A DNA stretch of 64,000 nucleotides from Torymus aiolomorphi (lineage: Eukaryota > Arthropoda > Insecta > Hymenoptera > Torymidae), in assembly GCA_036365515.1 (NCBI GenBank), contig CM070876.1, positions 93,815,300-93,879,299 of the forward strand, given 5' to 3'. The position numbers and the translations under genes were made by a program. The stretch's first letter is position 1. Each line of letters opens with the position of its first letter. Under the pieces are notes generated by a model that was not told the origin of the DNA, searched no databases, and was given only the letters and a program-made list of their open reading frames with translations. This document shows positions 45,901 to 57,073 of this stretch, piece by piece.

Positions 45901-46115
45901 CACATACTCACAACCGTTGTTAATTGGGAGTCGTTATGCCAAAATTGTTTCGAATTTATTTTTCACACTGCATGAGGAACTCTACAACATCCGCCTTGCA
46001 TTTCATGAAGTAGATATGTCTAAATTATGATGCGTTATTCTTGAAGAAGATATAGAAGCGTGCGCAACAGACAGACTCATCAGACATCGCCCGACAAACA
46101 TCTGAGTGGGTAAAC

Positions 46116-46972
46116 TCAATTTAAGACCCAATGGTTCAATTTTAATCTCTAAATATTAAATTCCCTGTTATCATATTTATAAATCAGTGAAATCAGTGAA
46201 AAAAAAGTTCCGGAGGTTGGGATCGAACCTGGGCCTCTCACGTGAGATCTCATGTGTAAATTTAAAAATGTAAAGAATGGCTAAAGCTTCAAAACATAGA
46301 TTTTTCAACTTATCTGAGGAGTGGCGTAACCTATTAGGCGACTCCTGATTCCCAGAAACTGATTTTTTATCATTAAAGGGATTTTAGCAGCTCGCGGATC
46401 AGAATTTCAGATGAGATTTTGGCATGAGATCTCACGTGAGATTTTTTAGTAGGGTAGCGCCCATATTGATACCGTATGGGAACGCTGTAAGCGACGCCGA
46501 AGCAGTACAATGGTGCTGGTGTGGCACCAGTCCTTGTGCTACCTTGTTTGCGCACACTGTTAACGACACGATTCGCTGACTGATGCGGCAAAAGGTTGGT
46601 GCTAAGGATGTGTTATTCGTCTAGATAGAGCTATACTGTAGTAGTATCAATATCATACAGTAATAATACAAATGCTGTTAGCACACTTATATTCGTGACC
46701 CTGCAGCATCATTTTTTTCAGCCTATTATACCGAGAGAAAATTCTTGACATCATTACTATAAAAGTACAAAACTGTATGGTGCAATAATGGCACAAACAT
46801 AAAATATTATAAACGTTGTAACCAAAATATAACTAACCTGACTATGAAAAATAGTCGGAAGCGAATAGGCAGTATATTGTATGCTGATATTAGCGGTGAA
46901 TAATCGTCGTCTGTTAACGGCATGGGACGAGCAACCTTGATGGCGGCAAGGCGATTCAGTGGGTGAGGTACA
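46116..46972. other. Unassigned region with a B-box-like patch
   Basis: At 46209-46225 the minus strand reads CCAGGTTCGATCCCAACC, close to a tRNA pol III B box, followed by a T run: possibly a SINE fragment. TCTCACGTGAGAT palindromes lie at about 46238 and 46432, and the latter ends GAGATTTTTTAGTAGGG. No gene is seen. Confidence 0.35.
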
Positions 46973-47230
46973 CTATCCACTTACTAAAGGTGTTGAGGTG
47001 TTTGGGGAATCTATGGGGGAGCGGTTTATGAATACTAATAGTCGACAAAATGTGGAGATGATGGTCTCGATCTGATGGATGAATGAGAGGCAAGAGTCGT
47101 GAACTATTCCGAGATCAATGAAAACTGGATCTCTAACCACTACTATGTTATCGACCGTGTATGAGATTTTGTTTAGATGCAAGCGATGATAACCTGAGCT
47201 TGTTTGTGAACAAACTCAAGTTTGACTCAT
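46973..47230 (-). pseudogene. LINE RT fragment, minus strand
   Basis: The frame reads LHLNKISYTVDNIVVVRDPV, then FIDLGIVHDSCLSFIHQIET, then a run ending RLLVFINRS. This is the segment between RT and the C-terminal block in jockey/R1-type LINEs, where DLGV-D--L-F--H is the signature. The coding match ends at a stop near 46973. It lies upstream in ORF order of the block found at 44563, but on the opposite strand. Confidence 0.7.
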
Positions 47231-48289
47231 CCGTCCGCTGTTCCTGGTGTGGATTTTCCATCGTTGCATAGATGTTTTCCCACACCCCAGCCCGAACTGA
47301 AAATTAATAGGGCTAGCCATAAGTAAACATAAGGGCCAGAGTAGGTTTGACGCAAGGAAACCTAGTAAAGATAGTTACGTGGCTCAAGTATGGCCACGCT
47401 GCGGACTGAAAGGGCCTAAATTAACCTGACAGTCGCCTTACAATCATTTTTAGCAATAAAACTAAGGCTACACGAGTGGAGTGGCTCTCGTTTGGCTCTG
47501 GCGAGTCCGCCAGACGTATGCTTTACACAGCCCTGATCATGCCTTGATGTTGTAATTACGTGTTTGAATTTAGTAGGTTAAAAATAATTTTCTTGAATTT
47601 CTTACTTTAATGCTATTACTATAGTAACACGACTATGGTAGTTGAAGAGAGTTTATTTAATTATTTTAGATAACTTGTAACTCTTATAAGACAGTACGTT
47701 ATTTAAAGTTGTAAATTACCAAACAGTGAACAGTGAAATACGGCATGTGCCCGGAATGCCCTGTGGGGCTGGAGGTGTGCCCTATTGTGCGCCTTCTTAG
47801 GGAATGCCTAATATTGATATAAATATTCTCGTTACGCAAGTTATCGGGCCACGATTTTTCGAGACCGAAAAAATTTTTAGTGGTGTAGTGCGTGGTGATA
47901 TCTAAGAGTATGAGAGATAAATAGTAGTGCTAAAACGGCAATAATCTGTTAAGTTATGAATGTTTTACGAGTAGAAGATCCCAGAGAGCAAGCGCGAACG
48001 GCCATGAAGCCGAAAAGCATATGATGCAGACTCATACACAAATCCGAAGAACGAAGTCAGGTGGTTCAACATAAACTCCGAGTCAGCAATGTGCCGAGCA
48101 TCGATAGAGGATATCGAATGTGAAAGGCGCCTGACATCGACTATTGCGACTCAGCAGAGCAGCGAACATCGAATCTGCGATGCACTGACTCACCGGCACG
48201 AGGATCGGACGTCGAATTAGAGGGGAAGGAAGGGACGGCCAATGAGCAATGATCACCCACTTATGAACACCAGGGCAAAGCCATAAAAA
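47231..48289. other. Unassigned, moderately AT-rich DNA
   Basis: No supportable ORF is present. The base composition becomes less AT-rich toward 48000, where the gypsy relic probably starts; its LTR was not identified. Confidence 0.4.
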
Positions 48290-49976
48290 TGGAAGGAAAT
48301 GCATCTAGGACGGCAGACAGAACGAGAGAGAATGAAAGTGAGTTCGGAGAAGAGAGAAAACATACAGAGACAGAGACGGATACGAGAAGTGAAGAGTTTG
48401 AGTCGGCACGAGGACGAACAGGGTCCTACATCTGCCAGGGGACGTCGATCGATCGCATCGCCAACGCGTATTAGGTTATCTGTCTCTCGCGTATAAGTAT
48501 TTTCATTATCAGCGAGACAGATACCAAGATCGTAACGAAGACCGAAGATACAAGGATCGGAGTAACGAAGATTTGAGATAAACGACAGGAGCAACGATCG
48601 GCGCTATGATAACGGACGGAATAGCACAGAGAGTAACGTCAACAACAAGCCGAATAGGGAGAACGCGACCACTCATTTAAACTTGCAGGATGCTTGGCAC
48701 CAGGTCCTGCGGGGGCAAGCAAGTAAATAAGGAGGCAAGCGCAATTAAACCCGAATTTGCAATAAGATTTGCCCAAGCAAGACGCCGGCCCTCTATAGTT
48801 AATGTCAGGAGCGCACACCTCAGGAGAAGCAAGAATCGATTTTATGTTGATACAGGACCAGATGTGCCACTAATTAAGCAAGAGTGTGTCAGAAACAAGT
48901 AATAAATACAGAAAAGTATTAGTTACTATAAGCGGCATCATGGAAATTCAAGCGGAACGTATGCGTACATTTCTAAGACCTTGCGACCGGATATACGTCC
49001 ATACGTTAAAACAATTGTTAATAAGATTCGAGATAAGATCCATATAGGCATCATTAGAGACTTGGCGATACTAACGTTGCACGAATGGAACTTTCTCATC
49101 GAGCAATGTAATAACATGTTCAAGGGAGTCGAAATAACAATAGTCTTCTTTAAAAACAACCTCCCACTACCAAAGGTGGAAGATCGTTATCGGATCATTA
49201 AGGAATATCGCGAGTCGGCCGTCGGCGGTTATAAGGGAATAACTAAGACCTATGATAGACTGGCACACGAACATTACTGGAGGAAGATGCAGTCGGATGT
49301 ACGACAGTTGTGCGGGACTTTCCAGACTGCCAAACCGAGAAACTCGTTCGAGTAAAAACCCGACTTCCCATGATAATAACTGACACCCCTCCAAAATCAT
49401 TCCATAAAATTTCTATAGATGTCGTAGGACCCAAGAAAGTGACAAAACTTGATAATCAATATATTCTTACAAGACAATTTTAGTAAGTATTACATACTAG
49501 CCCCAACTAAGCAAGCTACAGCGGAAGAAATGACTCGTGTGTTAACAGAGAAACTAATAGGTTATTTTGGGCCATCTGCAGTTATTATATAAGACACAGG
49601 AACCTACTTTGTGAACAAAATGATGAATGAATTTGCAAAAGCTTAAGATAAACAAATTTTGCACTACAGCTTATCACCCGCAGTCGACTGGGGGAATCGA
49701 GAGAATACACCACACACTTAATGAGAATTTGAAAATGTACTTGAAGACATACGAGAACTGGGATGAGTTATTGCCACTTGCACAACACTCGTACAACGCA
49801 ATAGTGCGTGAAGGATTAGGATACAGCCCGCATCAAGTAGTATTCGGCGATCGAGTCCGAACCCCCTCCAGTTTACCTCCACGAGATGAAATCCTAACTT
49901 ATAGCGAATACTTAGCCGACGCTACACAATCGCAAGCACAGATAAGAACATTAGAGGCCATGAACCTAACAAAAAT
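48290..49976 (+). mobile_element. Ty3/gypsy relic lacking RT and RNase H
   Basis: An acidic/basic gag-like stretch (48299-48496), a protease patch (48783-48902, NRFYVDTGPDVPLIKQE) and an integrase (48981-49980) lie on one strand, but only about 60 bases separate protease from the integrase region. The RT and RNase H have been deleted. The integrase zinc-binding part (ESAVGGYKGITKTYDRLAHE, HYWRKMQSDVRQLCGTF) and core (ISIDVVGPKK; TAYHPQSTGGIERIHHTLN) resemble the 17.6/297 group. The copia element at 49977 cuts it off. Confidence 0.8.
48981..49976 (+). pseudogene. Integrase of the gypsy relic
   Basis: The zinc-binding domain lies in 48981-49355 and ends with a stop at the CxxC stretch. The catalytic core follows in other frames, with stops at about 49483, 49590 and 49646. 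The last part, from about 49650, reads KINKFCTTAYHPQSTGGIER, including the catalytic Glu, then a C-terminal stretch to LEAMNLTKI. The final residues VEYKRAEF of the same frame are encoded by the LTR of the copia element inserted at 49977. Confidence 0.82.
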
Positions 49977-50330
49977 TGTTGAGTATAAGCGAGCAGAGTT
50001 CTGAGTGTGTGTACAGTGTGTGAGAGACGGCGATCTCCGGATTGTCAGAGTGCGTATGTATAATGTGTGGGATGTGCGCCGGGGTCTGCGTCTCTCTTTC
50101 TAACAGCGAAGCTGCCAGCGGCGCTGCGACGAGCGCCGTGTCCGCGCTCGCTTCTGCGCCGGCTCACTCTGTATCAAACGTTCGAGTAACGTGTTTTTCT
50201 CGCGTTCTGCGTTCTTCTGTACAAAAAGCCTTTTGATCATAGCGTTAGTGATCACTCCGAATCACTCTTGTATTGATTAAAGAATAAGCCCGAGTAAGGC
50301 CGAGTGTTCAATAAATATCTTTATTAAATA
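49977..50330 (+). repeat. Copia 1 5' LTR (3' end lost)
   Basis: It starts TGTTGAGTATAAGCG and matches 57911-58137 until CGTTCGAGTAAC. The rest carries an AATAAA at about 50310. The LTR should end in CTCAACA, but that junction is replaced by the palindrome at 50331. Confidence 0.8.
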
Positions 50331-50790
50331 TTTATCCTGGCTGTCGGACATTGTCGAGCTTTTTGTAATTGGCCTCAGACTGAAAAACCAACACTCGAAC
50401 CTGAGACACCGCCGCTACTCTTCGCTGCAGATCTCCTGTTTTCTCGAGATGTTCTTGTGCTGTAAACCCAACTTATAACTTGAGCATTTCACTCGCGAGT
50501 TATTTCAATTACACAGAGAAACCAGCAAGGTCTCAGCGCGCAGTGGAAGCGTGCTAGGCCCATAATCTGTTGAGACTTAAATTCTGGAATTTTTGCTGGT
50601 TTCTCTGTGTAGTTGAAATAACTCGCGAGTGAAATGCTCAAGTTATAAGTTGGGTTTACAGCACAAGAACATCTCGAGAAAACAGGAGATCTGCAGCGGA
50701 GAGTAGCGGCGGTGTCTCAGGTACGAGTGTTGGTTTTTCAGTCTGAGGCCAATTATAAAAAGCTCGACAATGTCCGACAGCCAGGATAAA
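50331..50790. repeat. 197-bp-arm near-perfect palindrome
   Basis: 50331-50527 and 50594-50790 are reverse complements over 197 bases with about four mismatches, separated by a 66-base spacer. The right arm ends in the start codon region (ATG 50770). An RNA through it would form a long hairpin. Both arms are the copia leader, one inverted. Confidence 0.95.
50538..50574 (-). other. Antisense copia primer site from initiator-tRNA 5' half, with LTR end
   Basis: In the palindrome spacer, plus-strand 50538-50567 matches nucleotides about 10-39 of initiator tRNA-Met (GCGCAGTGGAAGCGTGCT, then GGCCCATAA) with two differences as I recall that tRNA. It is followed by TGTTGAG. Read on the minus strand this is an LTR end (CTCAACA) followed by GATTATGGGCCTAGC, the copia-type primer site for the tRNA-iMet half-molecule. 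The match extends past the usual 15 bases. Confidence 0.7.
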
Positions 50791-50818
50791 AAGGGTTTTC
50801 AAATTCCCAATTCAAGGG
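50770..50818 (+). CDS. gag: Copia 1 gag first exon (candidate)
   Basis: ATG 50770 opens MSDSQDKKGFQIPNSR followed by GGG/GTAAGTG, a strong 5' splice site after base 50818. Splicing to 52532 gives a continuous frame into the gag coiled-coil region. Without splicing the frame stops at 50943 after 57 codons. The start codon lies in the right palindrome arm. Confidence 0.5.
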
Positions 50819-51680
50819 GTAAGTGTCAAAATAAGATCTTAGAAGTGCACGAACGCAAGTGTGGGGAAAATTGGGTTCATTTTCCGGGCATAAGCGTCGC
50901 ACACTGTTCACGTGAACAAGGCACGCGCGTCATGAAATTCTAGGAATCGGCGAGCGCGGCCAGGCAATAGGTTCGAGTGTGCGCGGGATGCAAGCGGCAG
51001 ACACGAGACGAAACTCTCTCGCGATAAAGATGGCGGCGCGCTCGTGTTCGGAAGTACGCGGAATCACACGAGAGCCGTTGACGCGGCAGGGGTTATGCGG
51101 CGCGTCTTGGGAGAGCGAGAAAGACGGAGCAACATGGACGGCCTTGTACGTTGTGTTAGCTAAGCCTTCTGGAGGGAGGGGGGGGGGTCTCTCTTGTAGC
51201 AGGTAGTCTGACTGCGATCGCGCCGCGCGTGAATACGTGGATATGCTTAAGCGCTCGGATTGTGTTGCGACGCGCTGCTGATAAATCGAAAATTAGTCAC
51301 GGAATATTAATCTGTAAATTAGCTTGATTGCAATTAAACATAATTGCAATTAATAACTTAGAAATTTAGTTTGATAAATAAATAGTTTGAAAATTTAGTT
51401 TGAAAATTTGCTTGATAAATGGTTAGTTGGAAATCAATTTTGAAAAGTTAACTGATACGCTTGATTTTATATAGATGAAAGGAATTTGACTTTATTCCTG
51501 CTGATCCAGGATCAAGAAATAAATATATTAGATCAACATCCGGAGGAGTCCATATATCCGGATATGGACAACGAAGAAAAAGTTTTTATTATGACGTCCG
51601 GTGGGATGAAATATGAAATAGGTGAAAGCTTGAATCTCATATCAATTCGAATAAATATGTACATATTAAAATCATAACAG

Positions 51681-51762
<82 letters not shown>

Positions 51763-52531
51763 ACAGTTTCAAAATTGGTGTTGGCCGGTACATACAGTGT
51801 AGTGTCTGTTGTTGCGGCTGCATTTTGTGTGCCGCTATGTCACAGATTAGTTAAGAAATCAGCATTGTTATTTTAATTGTTGTTCGTTATTAGAGCATTT
51901 GCTATATTTACATATTGCTGTCTGTGATTAAGCACTGTTCACTGACATTTTTGCGCTTCAATTTAAAATACCTAAATTAAAGAGAAGTCGGTCTGTAGCA
52001 ACATTCGCCGATAGTTGAAGAGTTTAACTACCCTTCAGGCCATTTAGCATGATGCTAGGCTAAATATCATCTTTTAATAGCTAATACAATAGAGTATTTT
52101 AAGAAAAACGCCTATTTCATTTTTTCACTTTTTTCCGTAATTCATTCTTCAAAATAAATATAATTTTTTAAAGATTCACTAAACTACTATTTTTTTTTCT
52201 TGTAGCGGTACATTAGTAGAAGACTCCGCTAAATTTTCAGTCTTTAGTATCGAGAATTAAAAAAGTTATGAACTTTTTAGTAACAATGGCCATTTTTACC
52301 ACGTTTTTGACTTTAGCATTTTTTTAACATATTTAAATTTAATTTTTGGCCATATAACCTATAAAGTCTTATAAAGTAAGTATTCAACAAGTTCTGAAAA
52401 AATGTTTGGTAAGCGTGTTACTCCATAGAAGTGTGGTAAGCAAGGGTTAACTGAATCTTTGCTTTTTAAACATTATTCTTTGATTGATGTTCGTTAAGGA
52501 ATAATTATTTATTTAAACCATTCAATCATAG
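50819..52531 (+). other. Candidate intron inside copia gag
   Basis: 1713 bases bounded by GTAAGTG and TTCAATCATAG. It contains a CpG-rich part (50850-51250), an (AT)n run (51683-51755) and AT-rich DNA at 51760-52500. No convincing ORF is present; 51486-51677 is open but unrecognised. An alternative is that a later insertion separated leader and gag. Confidence 0.45.
51683..51755. repeat. (AT)n microsatellite
   Basis: A pure AT dinucleotide run of about 36 units. Confidence 0.97.
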
Positions 52532-53757
52532 ATAATTCAACGACTGAAGAGGAGTCCCTGCAATCAGTGAAGAGAGAGATCCGGAGGATGAAATCCGAAG
52601 AGGTGGCTTCGAAAATGGAGTCTCCCTCAAGCCAACATGAGAGAACTGAGTCCTTAAAGTCCGACGAAGAGACCAAGCTGGATAAATCTGACGATGGCCG
52701 GCCTGGCAGTCCGAAAAAGAAACAGAGCGAGGTGCATGAAGCACTGGAAGGAAACAGCTCGAATACGAAGTTGGACCTGCATTTGAAAGGTAATAAATCC
52801 ACCCCAGTTATTAAAATAAATAAACTTATAAAACTGGATTTGGAACTGTTAAAAATCCGTCAGAAGCTGAGGACACCTAATTTCTAATACGATGACAAAA
52901 AGGAAAATGATACGAGTCATCTTAATCTGTCAAATTCTAATGGCTCAATTGAATTTTCAGAAATTATAAATAAGCTTGAGAAGCTCAAAAAAGACAACGA
53001 AGAGTTCAAAAGGAACATGTAGCATGAATTCAAGGAGCTGCATTCAATGACGAGTCAATATCTGGACAACGCTGCTCAGTCACACCTTGACTTCAAACAC
53101 TCGATCAACGATGAGTTAAAGTGGCTAGAGGAAAAAGTCTCAGGCTGGGTAGAGCAGGAGTATCAGGAGCAGGAGTTGGATGATGGTAGTTTAGCTGGAA
53201 AAACAGTGGATAAGACGGTAACAAATAAGACTATAAATAATTATTTGGATCAAAATTTTGAATCGGAAAAATTAAGTAGAGATTACATAACTCAAGTCAT
53301 TCAAGGGGTGTTAAATAAGAAATCCATAAACGGTAAAGATAAAATACAGATTGAAGTAACAAATAAAGAAAATACTGTCCGTAGAGAATATAAATTAACG
53401 CCTAAGCTGGACATAGACTCTTTCATGGATTATTTAACCTCAGAACTGACTGTTTGCGACTTATTGTATGTAATTGATCCTTCCATTACACCAGCTCGGG
53501 ATTTAGATCAAGTTAAATTGGATAAGAATAAAGTTAGAGTTCGCGACATACTTATAAATAGAATTGATATGTCATATCATTCTAAAGTTAGCGACATTCG
53601 ACACCCATGTGAATTATTAAAAAAAGTTAAACATATTAAAGAAAATGAGACTAATATAACAACCGCCAGCTTGAGAAAACAGTTGCATAGTATTAAGTAT
53701 AATCCGGTAGAGAAAAGGCTTCACCCTACTGGGATAAGTTTGACGATATAGTTCGAA
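52532..53757 (+). pseudogene. gag: Copia 1 gag
   Basis: The frame from 52534 reads NSTTEEESLQSVKREIRRMK, a charged helical N-terminus. It is broken by TAA near 52885 and TAG near 53020. The core at 53047-53751 has VRVRDILINRIDMSYHSKVS, the copia UBN2-like gag core. A frameshift near 53725 moves the rest (FDDIVRKYNKLLNTPNLSEV) to another frame up to about 53905, after which a further shift leads to the zinc knuckles. Confidence 0.8.
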
Positions 53758-53919
53758 AATACAATAAACTACTAAATACTCCTAATCTGTCCGAAGTAGA
53801 AATCAGAGATGCCTTCGTTGAATCTGTTGTAACAAATCTTCCTCATGTTAGAGAAACACAATTTATAAATAAAAATGCTACCGGAAGTTTATTGATGTTA
53901 GATTAACTAAAGGATTATA

Positions 53920-54315
53920 TTGTTCAGCAGGAAGCAGCTCGAGATGAGTCCAAAGGACCCACAAAACCAAAGGATGGGTCAGCTGGAGGATATGCCTCAT
54001 CCAGGAGTACTCTGTACCTTATGTGGTAATAAGGTGCACTATTGGAATGAGTGCACGAGAAAGGGGAAGATGTGCTACAGGTGTAAGCACTATGAGGGAC
54101 ATGTTCGTGCGGACTGCCCTTACTCTGATGAACAGCTGGAGGAAATCCTTCATGAGAAAGCGACTGTAGCGAACCGAAAAAGTATAAGTCTGATAGAGGC
54201 CGAGCCCGAGGACAATCACGAGGAAGAGGCAGATCGAATAGAATGCCTAATAAAACACAAGAATCTAAATCGAACAATGACACTAATCAAAAACCGAAAA
54301 CCGGTGAGTTCGTAG
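53920..54315 (+). pseudogene. gag: Copia 1 nucleocapsid with two zinc knuckles
   Basis: CTLCGNKVHYWNEC and CYRCKHYEGHVRADC are consecutive zinc knuckles (C-x2-C-x4-H-x4-C and C-x2-C-x5-H-x4-C) for RNA binding. An acidic tail (EAEPEDNHEEEADRIE) precedes the protease. The reading frame overlaps the next block at 54243. Confidence 0.85.
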
Positions 54316-55173
54316 AACTATACACACACAATAAGCTCGATCATACAGAACGAAGCGATAACAATCAGCTAATTAGATTTCTGGCTGATTCGGGTGCTAC
54401 AGAGCACATAACAAACTCTCGATTAATTTTTAAAACGTTTGCTGAAAATAAAAAGCTTGATATTAAATGTGCTAACAATGATGATTCGGCGATTATGAAA
54501 TCAGAAGGAGTGGGTAACGTTTCTGGTTATACTAACGATGATGCATTCCTAAGTTTGAATAATGTGATCTATGGTAAATCATTATCAGAAAATCTATTGT
54601 CTCTGAGAAAATTTGTTGATAAGGGACTAGGTATTTATTTAGATAATCAACGCATTGATGTTTTTGATCCTATATCTAAGAAAACTTTTGTTTCTGGAAT
54701 ATATGAACAATTGGATAATAGAATTGGAAACAAGTAGCTTGAATAAAGGAGAATATGATAGGCTCAAAACAAATAAGGTTGTTGCATATATAACTACAAG
54801 GCAACGCGAGTATCCGATAAGAAGTGTAACTTCTGACAAGAAAAATAAGCTTGAAATGGAAATGGAAACTGAAAGTGAACAAATAGGTAGTAAACAAAAT
54901 AAGTCTGAAATTGAAGTGGAAACTGAAAGAAGCAAAATTGATGAGCCCATGCAACTTGAAAATGATGTAAGTTTAAATGTAGAATCAGAAAGCAACGAGC
55001 CATGCTCTAGCTATTCAAATTTTGAAGATACCTTGAGAGATAGAAAAATAAATAAATTAAATGAATTAATAGGTTGTGAAAATGTAGATTCTGCACCTGA
55101 TATTAATAAAGTTGACAATTTATTTCATACAAACAATGCAATGCTGTGGCATGTCAGATTGGGACATGCTTAG
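54243..55173 (+). pseudogene. pol: Copia 1 protease and pre-integrase region
   Basis: RFLADSGATEHI carries the copia-type DSG protease active site. The fold continues to FVSGIYE near 54710, where the frame shifts. A second frame, 54655-55173, is Glu-rich and ends in NAMLWHVRLGHA, the start of the gag-pre-integrase (HHCC) domain, followed by a stop. Confidence 0.85.
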
Positions 55174-55962
55174 TTGAAATATTTGAAAGAATTCCAAAGG
55201 AAATTTCCAAATATAAAAAGCTTGAAAGATGTTAATTTTGATGACTCTGTGTTGGATTGTAAAGTTTTCATTGTATCTAAATTTAATAAATTGCCTTTAA
55301 GTTCAACTAGGCAGAGAGCGACAGAGCCGCTGCAAATTGTTCACGCTGATACCATGGGTCCGATTAGTCCGGCAACACATCCTAGAGGCTACAGGTTTAT
55401 ATCTGTATTCGTGGATGATCACTCACGCCTTGCAATGGCGTACCCAATAAAAAATAAAAATGAAACAGGGCATTGTTTGCAGTCTTTTATAAAAAGTTCG
55501 AGAAACTTATTGACATACGATTCGAAATTCTGCTGTCTTCAATGTGATCGAGGTACAGAATTCACAGGAGGATACACGTTGGAAGTTCTAGACATGTTTG
55601 GAACAGAATTAAAACTCGCTAGCCCTGATATGTCTGAACATAATGGGGTTGCTGAGCGCTTTAATCAGACCATTCAGAAAAAGACTAGAGCTCTGATGTA
55701 CGATACTCGTTTGCCTGAAAACATGTGGGGTCTAGCCTTGAGTGCAGCAGTTTATTTTTACAATAGGACACCCCACTGCTCGAACAACATGATACCACCC
55801 TTGCAAAAACTCAACCCGAATGCCAAACTCAATTTGGAACAACAAAAACGTTTTGGAAATATCGCTTATATTAAAGGGCAAAGGAAACGGGACCTAAGTT
55901 TGATCAGCTTGGAAAGCGAGTTGTACTGTTTGGCTATAAACAAACAGAGTATTTATTTCTGA
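55174..55962 (+). pseudogene. pol: Copia 1 integrase
   Basis: The core shows [10 protein letters not shown] (first Asp), [12 protein letters not shown] (second Asp) and [12 protein letters not shown] (catalytic Glu), then [20 protein letters not shown]. All three acidic residues are present. The frame stops at 55962 and the C-terminal part continues in another frame to 56120 ([20 protein letters not shown]). Confidence 0.88.
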
Positions 55963-56126
55963 AGCCTGAAGAAGGAAAATATTACGAAAGTAGAGATGTT
56001 CGATTTAATGAAAAACTTGAATTTATCAACAAATACAACAAACGTAGTATTAAAGATTGGCCAAATCCGCTGGAAAACATAAATCCCGAAACATGGTTTC
56101 TAGAATTCGATAAAGAAAATGAAGTT

Positions 56127-57065
56127 TTGATCTCTGAAACGGAGAAAGAAAAACAGAAAAGGGGACGCTCAAGAAAAGAAAAAGAAATCGACCAACCGAT
56201 AGAATCACATATGCTTGAATCAGATCTGAACTTGGTGGAAAATAACGAACAGTGTGCACTTGTAGCCACTGTTCAAAATGATCCAAATTCTTACAAAGAA
56301 GCTATGAGTGCAGAAAGTAAGTTCGAATGGGAAAAAGCTGTCAAAGCTGAATTAGAATCGATGGAGAAAAATAAAGTTTGGACCATAATTGACAGACCAT
56401 CAAGCTCAGAAGGGAAAAGGCCAAACATCATCGATTCAAGATGGATTTTGAAAGGAAAAATTGGACCAAATAATGAAGAGAAATATAAAGCTCGACTTGT
56501 AATAAGAGGTTTCGAAGATAAAAACTCATATGAATTGAGTGAAACGTATCCACCAGTTTCACGCTTACCTTTAATCAGATCAGTACTTGCGATGATAAAT
56601 AAGTTCGATCTCGATGTATGCCAGATTGATGTTATAACAGCTTTCCTGAATGGGAAGATTTACATGGAAATACCTGAGGGTATTAACTGTTCATCAAAAA
56701 CTAGACAAGAGAAAGTTTGTAAGATTCAACGTGCCTTGTATGGTTTAAAAATAAGCTCGAAAAGATGGTATGAAAAATTTACAGAAGTAATATTAAAACT
56801 TGGATTGAAATCTCACGATTCTGAACCATGTTTATTCACTTGGCGAAACAATGAAAAGTATTTGTTGCTACTGTTATATGTAGACGACATGTTGATAATC
56901 AGTAACGACATTAATAAGTTAGATGAAATTAAATTAAAGCTTAAGCTGGAGTTTGAAATGTCTGACATGGGAGAGCCTAAAAGCTTTCTTGGTATTGAAA
57001 TAGATAGGGATAGACAAAACGCTTTGGATATAGTGAAATGGATCCTCAGAGAATGCCCATGGTAA
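56127..57065 (+). pseudogene. pol: Copia 1 reverse transcriptase
   Basis: Copia RT motifs in order: NKVWTIIDRP, SRWILKGKI, KARLVIRGFE, CQIDVITAFLNGKI, RALYGLKISSKRWYE, LLLYVDDMLI (catalytic YVDD) and MGEPKSFLGIEIDRD. The frame breaks after DIVKWIL and shifts before the RNase H. Confidence 0.9.
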
Positions 57066-57073
57066 CAAGCTAG

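Noticed and set aside
46205..46235. tRNA gene or complete SINE
   Set aside because: Only a B-box-like stretch is seen; A box and tail were not found.
50538..50574. tRNA gene
   Set aside because: Only the D-arm to anticodon part is present, with no T arm or acceptor stem; it is better explained as a primer-site copy.
51486..51677. 63-codon ORF within the candidate gag intron
   Set aside because: No recognisable motif, AT-rich surroundings, length within chance.
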